From CAKZSB01 sp964646405 (lineage in GTDB: Bacteria > Pseudomonadota > Gammaproteobacteria > Granulosicoccales > Granulosicoccaceae): 12,026 bases of DNA. The DNA is taken from NCBI GenBank assembly GCA_964646405.1, contig CAZYDV010000187.1, positions 1 to 12,026 of the forward strand, written 5' to 3'. The translations under genes and the position numbers were made by a program. Within the stretch, counting starts at the first letter, position 1, and each line of letters starts with the position of its first letter. This document shows positions 1 to 6,689 of the stretch, one piece after another. The notes beneath the pieces are model-generated. The model did not search any database. It saw only the letters and a list, made by a program, of their open reading frames with translations, and had not been told where the DNA came from.

Positions 1-257
1 CGCTGGGTTTGTCGGGTTATATGCTGGCGCCGGCCGATGCGCAGAAAATGGGCGTCGCTAACGGTCTGTTGATTACCGGCGTCAGGCGCAGCGATGGGCT
101 GGTGGAGGTGGATGATGTGATTGTCAAAGTGGACGGTCGCGATTTCACCTCTACGCGCGACGTCGTCGCGATGATCAAGGCAAAATCCGCTGGCGAGCCG
201 ATGGACCTGACTCTGATGCGCCAATCTAAACCAGTCAAAGTTACGATAGTGTTATGA
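1..257 (+). CDS. PDZ-domain protein, C-terminal part (GspC-like or HtrA-like)
   Basis: The reading frame is open from the first complete codon at base 3 to TGA at 255-257, so the gene begins outside the window. The visible 84 residues form one PDZ fold: a GLSG carboxylate-binding-type loop at the start, a hydrophobic ITGV strand, the VDDVIVKVDG strand-turn typical of bacterial PDZ domains, and a final PVKVTIVL strand. Its stop is 37 bases before a secretin gene. In type II secretion systems GspC carries a C-terminal PDZ domain and contacts GspD in the periplasm, and gspC commonly sits directly upstream of gspD (in Xanthomonas-type clusters the pair closes the operon). The GLSG start is also usual in HtrA/DegP proteases, so without the N-terminus I cannot exclude a protease. 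The PDZ fold is secure; the GspC role is inferred from position. Confidence 0.7.
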   Translation, partial: LGLSGYMLAPADAQKMGVANGLLITGVRRSDGLVEVDDVIVKVDGRDFTSTRDVVAMIKAKSAGEPMDLTLMRQSKPVKVTIVL

Positions 258-294
258 TTGGTTGCAATTTTGAATCAGTGGGTGGGAGACAGCC

Positions 295-1953
295 GTGAAG
301 CAAGCGATCCGAGTGGTGGCGCTGGTGCTACTGACATCCAGTTTGCTGACAGGACCCAGGATCAGTCACGCACAGGATGTCACCCTGAACTTTCGAGACG
401 CGGAATTGCTCGCCGTGCTCGAATTTTATTCTCGGCTGACCGGCAAGGTTTTCGTACCGGCCGAGCAGATCTCCGGCAAAGTCACCGTTATTTCACCTGG
501 CCCGCTGAGTGAGGAGCAGGCAGTCAAGATGCTGTTCTCGATTCTCGACATGCGCGGCTATGCGGTGGTCGAGATCGACGACTACTACAAAATCGTGCAA
601 AAGTCAGTGGCACTGGAGTCGGCCGTTGGCATGCGTCGCAGTGGTGACGCCGGCGATCGATTGGTCACCGAATTTTTCGCACCCGAGCACGTCAACGTCA
701 ACGATCTGTTAGAGAGCGTGCGCGCACTGATTTCAGCGCAGGGCAGAGTGGTCGGCGATCCGAATCTCAATTTCATGACAGTGACTGACGTCGCGAGTAA
801 CCTGGAGCGTGTCACTGCGTTAGTCGGCCGGGTGGATCGCCCCACCCAGATCAACAAAATGTTCAGTCGCAGCCATCGACTGCAATATGCGCAGACCGTC
901 GATATGTTGCCGCTGGTGTCGTCGCTGTTGCAGGGTCAGTCCAGTCAGCCGACGCAACCCGGCATCGAGGCCGGCGCCCAGGGATTGCAACCCCCGGGTG
1001 CATTTGCACCGAACGGTGGCCAGAATGATCAGGCTTCCGTGCTGGCCGACAATCGCACCAACACACTGATCGTCACCGCCACTGCAGAGCAGCACCAGCA
1101 AGTGCAGGTATTGATCGACGAACTCGACTCGCGCAGCCCGCAAGTGCTGCTGGAGGCGACCATCGTCGAAGTCATTCTGAACGACACCAGCAAACTCGGT
1201 GTGCAGTGGCAGTTGCTAACCAATCGCAATCCGCTGACCTCGATCAGTCTGGCCTCGCAGGACAGCGCCGGATTGCTAAGCGATGCCGCCGGTCTGTCAA
1301 CCACCAACGGACTGACCGTCGGTTTGTTATCACCTGGTGACTACGCCACCCTGATCAACCTGCTGGCCTCTGATAATAGTGCCACGGTGCTGTCCGCTCC
1401 GCATCTGATGGCCTCCAACAACAAGGAAGCCAACCTGCGGGTGGGTGATGAAATACCTTTTCTGAAAGAATTCCGCCTCGACGCAGACAACAACCCGATT
1501 CGAACCTTCGAGCGACAGCAGGTGGGTCTGAATTTGAAATTTACCCCCAGCATTGCAGAAAACCGCGACGTCAGCATGGCACTTGGTATCACGATTAGTT
1601 CTGTGCGTCCCGGTGGCACCACCGACAACAACGAATTCACCACCAGTGAGCGCGAGATCAACACCAACGTCGTCGTCAAAGACCGCCAGACCTTGGTCAT
1701 CAGCGGGTTAATGCGAGACAACGTCACCGACAATAGCGCGGGCATACCGGGTTTGCGAAAATCAGTCGTAGGACCGTTATTCGGCAATCAGGAAAACAAC
1801 ACCGAAAAAGGCGAATTGCTGATCCTGATCCGTCCCCACGTCATCACCAGCGAAGACGAAGCTCGCCTGGCCGGCGACCAGCAGCTAAGACAGCACCCTG
1901 AAGCCGCCAAGGCTGGCGCCATTCGCCCCGCAGGTATCGAGTTCGATCTGTAA
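295..1953 (+). CDS. gspD: Type II secretion secretin GspD, short form
   Basis: This 552-residue secretin should form the outer-membrane channel through which folded proteins leave the periplasm. The GTG start at 295 is supported by GGGAG at 284-288, six bases upstream. A signal peptide ends near ISHAQ (residue 27). In order: an N0 domain (about 28-100), an N1-type KH-like domain (about 123-185), a second N-type domain (about 190-285) interrupted by a Gln/Pro/Gly-rich loop, then the secretin barrel (about 290-510). The family signature is visible as VISGLMRDN followed by GIPGLRKSVVGPLFGNQ and LLILIRPHVI. There is no lipobox. Usual GspD proteins are about 650-700 residues with N0-N1-N2-N3, and one N-repeat appears to be missing here. 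No gspE or pseudopilin gene follows, so this is probably the last gene of its operon. PilQ-like secretins are the alternative, but the upstream PDZ gene favours GspD. Confidence 0.88.
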   Translation: MKQAIRVVALVLLTSSLLTGPRISHAQDVTLNFRDAELLAVLEFYSRLTGKVFVPAEQISGKVTVISPGPLSEEQAVKMLFSILDMRGYAVVEIDDYYKIVQKSVALESAVGMRRSGDAGDRLVTEFFAPEHVNVNDLLESVRALISAQGRVVGDPNLNFMTVTDVASNLERVTALVGRVDRPTQINKMFSRSHRLQYAQTVDMLPLVSSLLQGQSSQPTQPGIEAGAQGLQPPGAFAPNGGQNDQASVLADNRTNTLIVTATAEQHQQVQVLIDELDSRSPQVLLEATIVEVILNDTSKLGVQWQLLTNRNPLTSISLASQDSAGLLSDAAGLSTTNGLTVGLLSPGDYATLINLLASDNSATVLSAPHLMASNNKEANLRVGDEIPFLKEFRLDADNNPIRTFERQQVGLNLKFTPSIAENRDVSMALGITISSVRPGGTTDNNEFTTSEREINTNVVVKDRQTLVISGLMRDNVTDNSAGIPGLRKSVVGPLFGNQENNTEKGELLILIRPHVITSEDEARLAGDQQLRQHPEAAKAGAIRPAGIEFDL

Positions 1954-1983
1954 ATAAAACCACGGCAGAAACCGCGCAAAACC

Positions 1984-2021
1984 GTAGGGGAATAAGCCGC
2001 AAGGCGCATCTACCGTTTTTT
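1984..2021 (+). terminator. Possible rho-independent terminator after gspD
   Basis: About 30 bases after the secretin stop, GTAG (1984-1987) and CTAC (2010-2013) flank an inner GCC/GGC pairing, and a run of six T follows at 2016-2021. The stem is short and imperfect, so this is a weak terminator at best. It coincides with the first REP-like repeat, which could supply the hairpin. Confidence 0.4.
1985..2014 (+). repeat. REP-like palindromic repeat, copy 1
   Basis: This 30-base unit begins TAGGGG, has a TAAGCCGC core followed by AGGCGCA, and ends TACC. It matches the reverse complement of 2055-2084 at most positions. The form (TAGGG..., a GCC/GGC core, ...TACC, then a T-run) resembles the short intergenic palindromes common in gammaproteobacterial genomes, some mobilised by RAYT transposases. 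The family assignment is from memory; the inverted pairing is visible directly. Confidence 0.6.
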
Positions 2022-2054
2022 AATTTAGCTGTTACTGGCTGGTTGACGCCAAAT

Positions 2055-2084
2055 GGTACGTGCGCCTGGCGGCTTACGGCCCCT
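2055..2084 (-). repeat. REP-like palindromic repeat, copy 2 (inverted)
   Basis: Read on the minus strand this unit begins AGGGG, shares the TAAGCCGC core and AGGCGCA block with the copy at 1985-2014, and ends TACC. The copies are 40 bases apart in opposite orientation, so the transcript could fold into one large hairpin. No T-run follows this copy. Confidence 0.6.
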
Positions 2085-2223
2085 GCGGGTATTCGGATTT
2101 TGGGGGAGGTGAATGCCGGCTAACGACTCAGGCAGATTTCCTGTTGTCACTGATACAACTTGCAATGTCTGCAACCGCACTCGCTAACTCATCAACCGGC
2201 AGTGGTGTTTACGACTGCATCGT

Positions 2224-2469
2224 TTGTTGATGCTCAGCGGTATGGTTAAACAGACTGCGAAGAAAATGCTCAGCCAGTATCCGTTTACTCAGCTCGCAAA
2301 TTTCACCGGCCAGCCGGCGATGTCGGTGCCGTTGTACTGGAGTAAAGGTATGCCGTTGGGCGTGCAATTCATGGCACGCCTTGGCCGTGATCAGACATTG
2401 ATTGAGCTTGCCACTCAGCTGGAAGAGGCAAGGCCGTGGTTTGATCGCAGGCCACCGGGATTCGATTGA
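2224..2469 (+). pseudogene. C-terminal remnant of an amidase-signature enzyme
   Basis: The 81-residue frame carries the end of the amidase signature family (GatA/aryl-acylamidase type): QYPFTQLANFTGQPAMSVPL, then GMPLGVQFMAR, then LATQLEEARPWFDRRPP. This is the usual closing block of such enzymes, which run to about 450-500 residues. The Gly/Ser-rich stretch and the Ser-cisSer-Lys catalytic triad that should precede it are absent. Upstream in frame the sequence meets a stop at 2185-2187 and the codons in between do not look like an amidase. No convincing start or ribosome-binding site is seen (TTG at 2224, ATG at 2230). I infer a deletion remnant left after a rearrangement near the REP-like pair. 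Confidence 0.75.
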
Positions 2470-2606
2470 GAATGGTACCGGCAGGTTCGGTATGCGGCGG
2501 ACACAGTAGTTGAGTATGACCGCACTATCGGTGGTTTGTTAGTCCGGATGATTCGTGACGGGGCGACAAACTGTTGTACGTGTGAATTATCCAGGACAAG
2601 GACCAT

Positions 2607-3029
2607 TCAACGATCGATGGAATGAACAGCGCAGTTGCAGTGCGCGCTGTGCTGGCACAGGCGGTAGTTGCGAAAGTGCGCCAGTGCCACGAATGAAGCG
2701 CCTAACAAAGTCAGCACACGCTCGATGGATTCGCCCGCAGAATGCCCGACGCTGACTGCCAGAATCATGCACGTCAACCCGATGATTCCGTAGGCGGCAA
2801 CGCGCACGCAGCGGTGGTTCCTGCAACCGAGCGTTAATGCAAATACACTAAAAGGTATAACCAGCAGCAGCATACCGAGATGGAACGCCTTGTGTTCCAG
2901 ATTCAGTGTCAATGCCACCGGTACATACACTATCGCAAGCGGCACGGCCAGGCAATGCAACGCACACAACAGTGACAGGCCGATGGCCGTTCGATCGGAT
3001 AGTAAGCGGAGGTTGTTGTGGCTATTCAT
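2607..3029 (-). CDS. MerC-family inner-membrane protein
   Basis: From ATG at 3029 this encodes 140 residues. The pattern is MerC: DRTAIGLS followed by LLCALHCLAVP in the first membrane helix (C22, H25, C26), further helices around residues 28-42, 51-68, 78-95 and 102-118, and a C-terminal tail rich in possible metal ligands (C125, H127, H130, C131, C133, H136). MerC proteins carry mercuric ions across the inner membrane, but no other mer gene is nearby. The gene has its own promoter with a Zur-box candidate over the -10 element, so I infer zinc-responsive expression and perhaps zinc transport. An in-frame ATG at 3086, with AGGA nine bases upstream, would add 19 residues. I prefer 3029 because family members usually start shortly before the DRxxIxLS segment. 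The family is fairly sure; the substrate is not. Confidence 0.82.
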   Translation of the reverse strand: MNSHNNLRLLSDRTAIGLSLLCALHCLAVPLAIVYVPVALTLNLEHKAFHLGMLLLVIPFSVFALTLGCRNHRCVRVAAYGIIGLTCMILAVSVGHSAGESIERVLTLLGASFVALAHFRNYRLCQHSAHCNCAVHSIDR

Positions 3030-3119
3030 GTGGCTTGTCTCGATTGAAGGCGTTGTGCGCGATTGTGTAGCTCGATGCGCTGTCATCTCCAAGCATCCTG
3101 GTATTGATGTTGAATATGA

Positions 3120-3136
3120 AAGTTATGATATAACAT
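3120..3136. promoter_or_regulatory. Zur-box candidate (merC/cbiX-like intergenic)
   Basis: The 17-mer AAGTTATGATATAACAT matches the gammaproteobacterial Zur core ATGTTATANTATAACAT at 14 of 16 defined positions. It sits inside a longer near-palindrome (GTTATG...CATAAC, 3122-3139). It covers the -10 of the minus-strand merC promoter, the expected place for a zinc-dependent repressor. Fur-family operators resemble one another, so a Fur site is the main alternative. Confidence 0.72.
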
Positions 3137-3153
3137 AACATACGAGAGTTCAA
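3125..3153 (-). promoter_or_regulatory. Sigma70-like promoter for the MerC gene
   Basis: On the minus strand, TTGAAC (3153-3148) and TATCAT (3130-3125) are separated by exactly 17 bases, each matching the sigma70 consensus at four of six positions. The predicted transcript would start near 3118, giving a leader of about 30 or 90 bases depending on which ATG is used. Confidence 0.5.
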
Positions 3154-3297
3154 TTTGAAGGGAAGGGGCCTGTCGTGCTCTGGAGTTGTCGGGCTCATAT
3201 AGCGACAGCGGCCTGGCAGCGCCGGGTGCGTTAGAATGCATCACTATGCATGGGTGCACGCATGATGTGCCGATTCAACCAGACCGTGAGATCACCA

Positions 3298-3831
3298 ATG
3301 AACGCAAAAACATCCACTACCGGCATCATCATTTGTGATCACGGCAGTCGTCGTGCGCAATCAAATGACAGCCTGCGGGATGTAGCACAGCGTTTCGCCG
3401 CGCGATTCGCTGCAGACTGTCAGATTGTCGAGCCGGCGCATATGGAGCTGGCGATGCCGGATATTGATGCCGCCTACGCCACCTGTGTCGCCAGAGGGGC
3501 GACGCATGTGGTGGTGTTGCCGATGTTCCTGGCTCAGGGCAGGCACTGGACGCGCGATATCCCAAGCCTCACCAGTCAGGCTGCCGCCAGGTTTCCGGGC
3601 ACCACCTATCAGATTGCAGAACCCTTAGGTATTGATGACCTGCTGCTGGACCTATTGAAAAAACGGCTCGATGCAAACGACCAGCCGACGCTTTCCAGTG
3701 GTGATGCCGATCTGCGGCTTGCAGAGTTACCAGCCACAAAGCGACGGATTCAGTGCAGCAGTTGTCCGTTCGAGCTCGATCGACAAAGCGGCGCGATCAG
3801 TATCAAGCCAGGAAGTGGACTGGATCAATAA
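3298..3831 (+). CDS. Small CbiX/SirB-type chelatase-like protein with CxxC tail
   Basis: From ATG at 3298 (GTGAG seven bases upstream) this gives 177 residues. The N-terminal 125 residues are one CbiX/SirB half-domain: IIICDHGSRR with H15, EPAHMELAMPDI, and VVVLPMFLAQGRHWTRDIP with H83, matching the two histidines used for metal insertion in sirohydrochlorin cobalto- or ferrochelatases of the short single-domain kind. A less conserved C-terminal extension ends in a CSSC motif (153-156) that could bind metal or an Fe-S centre. No other cobalamin or siroheme gene is in the window. It lies about 160 bases downstream of the Zur-box candidate shared with merC, so zinc regulation is possible but unproven. 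An earlier ATG at 3250 is open but lacks a convincing binding site. The true substrate may be a porphyrin or another metal-handling partner. Confidence 0.8.
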   Translation: MNAKTSTTGIIICDHGSRRAQSNDSLRDVAQRFAARFAADCQIVEPAHMELAMPDIDAAYATCVARGATHVVVLPMFLAQGRHWTRDIPSLTSQAAARFPGTTYQIAEPLGIDDLLLDLLKKRLDANDQPTLSSGDADLRLAELPATKRRIQCSSCPFELDRQSGAISIKPGSGLDQ

Positions 3832-3862
3832 GCTGTATAAAACAGTGTGTATGCTCGGATAT

Positions 3863-4702
3863 CTAATCCAGTATAAAACCTTTCGATCGTATAAAAGAGC
3901 CAAAGTCAGCGCGTTGTTCCACGCTGTACTGGCGCGCTTTGTCTTCCGACCAGCCATAGTCGTCCAGGCGACCATAGCGTGTGGTATCCCGCTGTTGGGT
4001 GTAGGGTTGGTGTTCGGCGCGATGTGTGTCGTAGGCATGGATTTTTGCCTGTATGTCGTGCTCGTTGAATCGATCCTGGTGCACCGTAGTTGACAATGGT
4101 AAACGCATACTCGGCTTCGCAGTTTGCGAGGGCCAGCCCATGCCCAGGCCCGCGACTGGAAATACATGGTGGGGCAATTGCAACAGGTTGCAGACTGTCT
4201 CGCTATGATCGCGTATCTGGCTGATCGGGCAACAGCCGAGGCCAGTGGATTCGCAGGCGGTGACAAACGCCGACAGCGCGATGCCGGCATCGACACTGGC
4301 ATTGAAGAACGCATCCAGATGGTCGTTCGGGAAGGGTTTGTCGCGCCAGCTGGCAAGCTGGCGCTGGCGGCGATTGTTGGCGCAAAAGATCAGTAACACC
4401 GGTGCATTGGCGATCCAGCTGTCCTGAGCAAAAAGACCATTGATCGACGCGCGAATTGTTGTGTCTTTAACGATCACAATATCGCGTTGTTGCAAGTCGC
4501 TCTTGGTTGGCGACGCGAGTGCGATGGCACACAGGGTTTGTATCAGGTCAGGATCTATGGTTTCTGGTTTGAAATGTCGGCATGAACTGCGAGCGGCCAT
4601 TTGCAACAGCGTCGCATTGGTGATTGGCACCGGGTGATCAACGCTGCCAAATCGCTGTTGCAACCGCTGTTGTAAAAGAACTTCTTCGTCAGTCGTTGTC
4701 AT
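3863..4702 (-). CDS. Nitroreductase-family FMN oxidoreductase (NfsA-like)
   Basis: From ATG at 4702 this is 279 residues. It shows the FMN-binding start AARSSCRHFKPE, the ASPTKSDLQQRDIVIV segment that follows in NfsA/NrfA-like nitroreductases, the helix VDAGIALSAFVTACESTGLG that packs on flavin, PVAGLGMGWPS, and a C-terminal arm ending FIRSKGFIL. Such enzymes use NAD(P)H to reduce nitro compounds, quinones or flavin; the natural substrate here is unknown. The ATG at 4702 is four bases after the DUF3299 stop. An ATG at 4735 would overlap that gene by about 29 bases. Neither has a strong binding site, so translational coupling to the upstream gene is likely. The gene is convergent with the CbiX-like gene, with about 31 bases between stops. 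Confidence 0.85.
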   Translation of the reverse strand: MTTTDEEVLLQQRLQQRFGSVDHPVPITNATLLQMAARSSCRHFKPETIDPDLIQTLCAIALASPTKSDLQQRDIVIVKDTTIRASINGLFAQDSWIANAPVLLIFCANNRRQRQLASWRDKPFPNDHLDAFFNASVDAGIALSAFVTACESTGLGCCPISQIRDHSETVCNLLQLPHHVFPVAGLGMGWPSQTAKPSMRLPLSTTVHQDRFNEHDIQAKIHAYDTHRAEHQPYTQQRDTTRYGRLDDYGWSEDKARQYSVEQRADFGSFIRSKGFILD

Positions 4703-4706
4703 CTGA

Positions 4707-5378
4707 TCAAGGTTGCTCCGAGTAGACCTCTGCATGGTCAAGCGTCATCCTGTAGGCAGAGGTGCCGACGTCATTTTCATACAGCGTCGTTTGCAGTTTG
4801 CCAGCAATCCAGTAGGGCTGGTAGATGTCGTCCATATTGATGTTTTTATCTGAGTCAACGAGGATCAGCTGGTTTGGCGGTGGTGGTGGAACATGGATGC
4901 AGGCCCCGAAGTAGGGGACGAAAAAGAACTGCGAGACGCTCTGATCGGTGTCGAATTCCAGTGGCACAACGAAACCGGCAATGCGAATGTCTTTGCCGTT
5001 CAGCTCAGGTCTGATATTGGTAGAAATCAGCGCTTGCTCGTAGGCGCTCTCGTTACCTGTGGTTTCCATTGCCTTGAGTGGATCCCTCAGTATGTCACCG
5101 GCACCGCCTTCCTCGATATCAAAGATGTACTCCGGGGGATTCAACAGCGCCTGCAAATCCTGATCGGGTAACAGATCAGTCCATTCATAAGTGGCGTACT
5201 GACTCTGTAAATCAGCCGCGCTGATGGTTGACGCGGCCTTGGTGGTTTCGGTTGTATTGTCACCACACGCGGCCATTATCACGGCAACGCTCAAGGCCAG
5301 AGCCCTGGATAATCTTGTAGTCTTGCTTGAACCCACGGTGGTTAAAAAACTGGTAGCAGGCACGTGATCGTCTCTCAT
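4707..5378 (-). CDS. DUF3299 lipoprotein
   Basis: This 223-residue protein has a lipoprotein signal: a hydrophobic stretch ending VIMAAC, with C38 the predicted lipidated residue when counted from ATG at 5378. The mature part is a DUF3299 domain: YEWTDLLP, then ELNGKDIRIAGFVVPLEF, then the hallmark FFFVPYFGACIHVPPPPPNQ (C160, H162) and a closing region with YWIAGKL. The function of DUF3299 is not established. The strictly patterned Cys-x-His before a proline run invites a metal-binding idea, and the family tends, as I recall, to occur near metal or lipoprotein-type ABC systems. No good Shine-Dalgarno is visible; GTG at 5411 is an alternative start. It is followed immediately by the nitroreductase, and the two probably share a transcript. 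I saw no Zur box upstream. The family call is strong; the role is unknown. Confidence 0.85.
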   Translation of the reverse strand: MRDDHVPATSFLTTVGSSKTTRLSRALALSVAVIMAACGDNTTETTKAASTISAADLQSQYATYEWTDLLPDQDLQALLNPPEYIFDIEEGGAGDILRDPLKAMETTGNESAYEQALISTNIRPELNGKDIRIAGFVVPLEFDTDQSVSQFFFVPYFGACIHVPPPPPNQLILVDSDKNINMDDIYQPYWIAGKLQTTLYENDVGTSAYRMTLDHAEVYSEQP

Positions 5379-5834
5379 TTCGAAAAAGCGCTGTACGCCG
5401 GTTGCGCGCACCCGGGTGTTACCCGCGAGTTAAACGGTGCTGATGGGCACCGGTCGCAGATTGCAGCTGTCATGGCGAATACTTTCGGTGGCAGGTGGCC
5501 TGTAAAAAGGTTGTTCACTGTCCACGTGCACGCTGCAGCATGAATTGTGGCAATAATCCCGGTATCGTAGTTGTGCACCACCAGACTGCGACGTAGTCGG
5601 TGCTGGCTATAGGTAAAACGATTCATTTAGCCAATTTACTGCGTGGGCTGGTGGCCCTCAGCCTGACGCCTGCGCTACGGCTCCAGATAAAGACCCTGCA
5701 GCCGACAGATGACTAAAAATGAGTGCCCGCCTACCTTGTGTATATTGTGCTGATCTGAGACCAATTCAACCATTCGATGTTACTGGTCGCTCATTCGGAC
5801 AGGGCGATCGTGTTGCATGGGTCTGCGTTTTCGG
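5379..5834. other. Gene-free stretch between znuB and the DUF3299 gene
   Basis: These 456 bases contain short open frames but none with recognisable protein features or a good start. A small hairpin can form at 5579-5602 (CACC-A-GACT pairing with AGTCGGTG around a seven-base loop), without a T-run. The promoter of the DUF3299-nitroreductase pair and the 3' end of the znu transcript must lie here, but I could not pick out a clear promoter, terminator or Zur box. Confidence 0.5.
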
Positions 5835-6689
5835 TCACGACGCCGGGTGGCTCAGGTGCCTGTGGAAGGATGCCAATGCGAGCAAGACAACTGACACCAG
5901 ACCGGTGGTCAATACAATGGTGGGTACTGTCGAGATGCGCTCAAAGTGGAGTGACAGCACAAAACCAGCCGCAAAGCCCAGGGTGGCCGAGAGTATCGTC
6001 AGTGTGATGTGTCGCTTGATTGAAGGTATCGAGCTGTAACTGAGTATCACGGTTGGCAACAAAAGAAACGCCATGGTAAACAAGAAACCCATGGCATAAA
6101 TTGAAGTGCAGATCAGCAACAGTGACAATACCTGAAACAATAACAGGGTTGTGCGGTTGTTAACTGATGCATCGCCAATAACCGAAAGCAAAAAGGACTG
6201 ATCAGCGAAGGGTTTCCACCACGCCAGCAGTACTGTCAACACCACCACGGAGACGCCTGACGACACCCACAAATCCTTGCCTGACAAGGTAACGATGTCA
6301 CCAAAAAAAGCCTGTGAAAAGTGATTCTCGAGTGACGGAAAAAAGGAGACCAGCCAGTAGCTCATTGCCAACAACATGGCAAAAAACGCGAGATGTGTAC
6401 TGCTGCTGGTCGTACGGCGGCCTTTTTCGAGTTTGGCGCTGATAAGCAATGCCAGTGTTGAAAAAAGTAGCCCTGTCAGCAGGGGGATTTCATCTGATGC
6501 GAGCGAGGTTTGGTGGTTGAGACCTATCGCCGCGCCGACTAATACACCGACTGTGGCGGCCTGACTTAAAACCAGGCTGTGTAGCGATTGGTTTCTTGAC
6601 ACCAGATGGCAACCCAGCAGGGCCAGGGCTGCAGCGCAGAGTAACCCCGCCACAATCGCACCCGTGTACAATTGCAGTAGTTCAATCAC
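5835..6689 (-). CDS. znuB: Zinc ABC transporter permease ZnuB
   Basis: From GTG at 6689 this encodes 284 residues, a normal length for the ABC-3 (ZnuB/TroC/MntB) family. The protein is almost entirely hydrophobic, with about eight or nine membrane helices, beginning IELLQLYTGAIVAGLLCAAALALLG and including the LVLSQAATVGVLVGAAIGL and SIYAMGFLFTMAFLLLPTVILSY segments. It forms the channel that moves zinc delivered by ZnuA, powered by ZnuC. The start overlaps the ZnuC stop as GTGA (6689-6686), implying coupled translation. The frame is open back to 6767, but those codons lie inside znuC and do not look like a permease start. It is the last gene of the five-gene unit. Manganese or iron cannot be excluded from the permease alone; the Zur boxes and the operon favour zinc. 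Confidence 0.92.
   Translation of the reverse strand: MIELLQLYTGAIVAGLLCAAALALLGCHLVSRNQSLHSLVLSQAATVGVLVGAAIGLNHQTSLASDEIPLLTGLLFSTLALLISAKLEKGRRTTSSSTHLAFFAMLLAMSYWLVSFFPSLENHFSQAFFGDIVTLSGKDLWVSSGVSVVVLTVLLAWWKPFADQSFLLSVIGDASVNNRTTLLLFQVLSLLLICTSIYAMGFLFTMAFLLLPTVILSYSSIPSIKRHITLTILSATLGFAAGFVLSLHFERISTVPTIVLTTGLVSVVLLALASFHRHLSHPAS

Noticed and set aside
2607..3086. Mercury-resistance operon
   Set aside because: Only a MerC-type gene is present. There is no merR, merT, merP or merA, and the operator resembles Zur rather than MerR dyads.
3231..3240. TTAGAAT as a -10 element for the CbiX-like gene
   Set aside because: No acceptable -35 hexamer lies 16-18 bases upstream.
3833..3871. Possible bidirectional terminator between the convergent CbiX-like and nitroreductase genes (CTGT/ACAG hairpin and a CTGGAT...ATCCAG repeat)
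   Set aside because: The stems are only four and six bases, the larger one has a 40-base loop, and no T-run follows on either strand.
4124..4637. Plus-strand open frames across the nitroreductase
   Set aside because: They mirror the coding strand of a clearly recognised gene and encode no known domain.
5375..5626. 83-codon minus-strand open frame upstream of the DUF3299 gene
   Set aside because: It has no binding site, no family resemblance and biased composition, and its end overlaps the DUF3299 start region. Treated as a chance frame.
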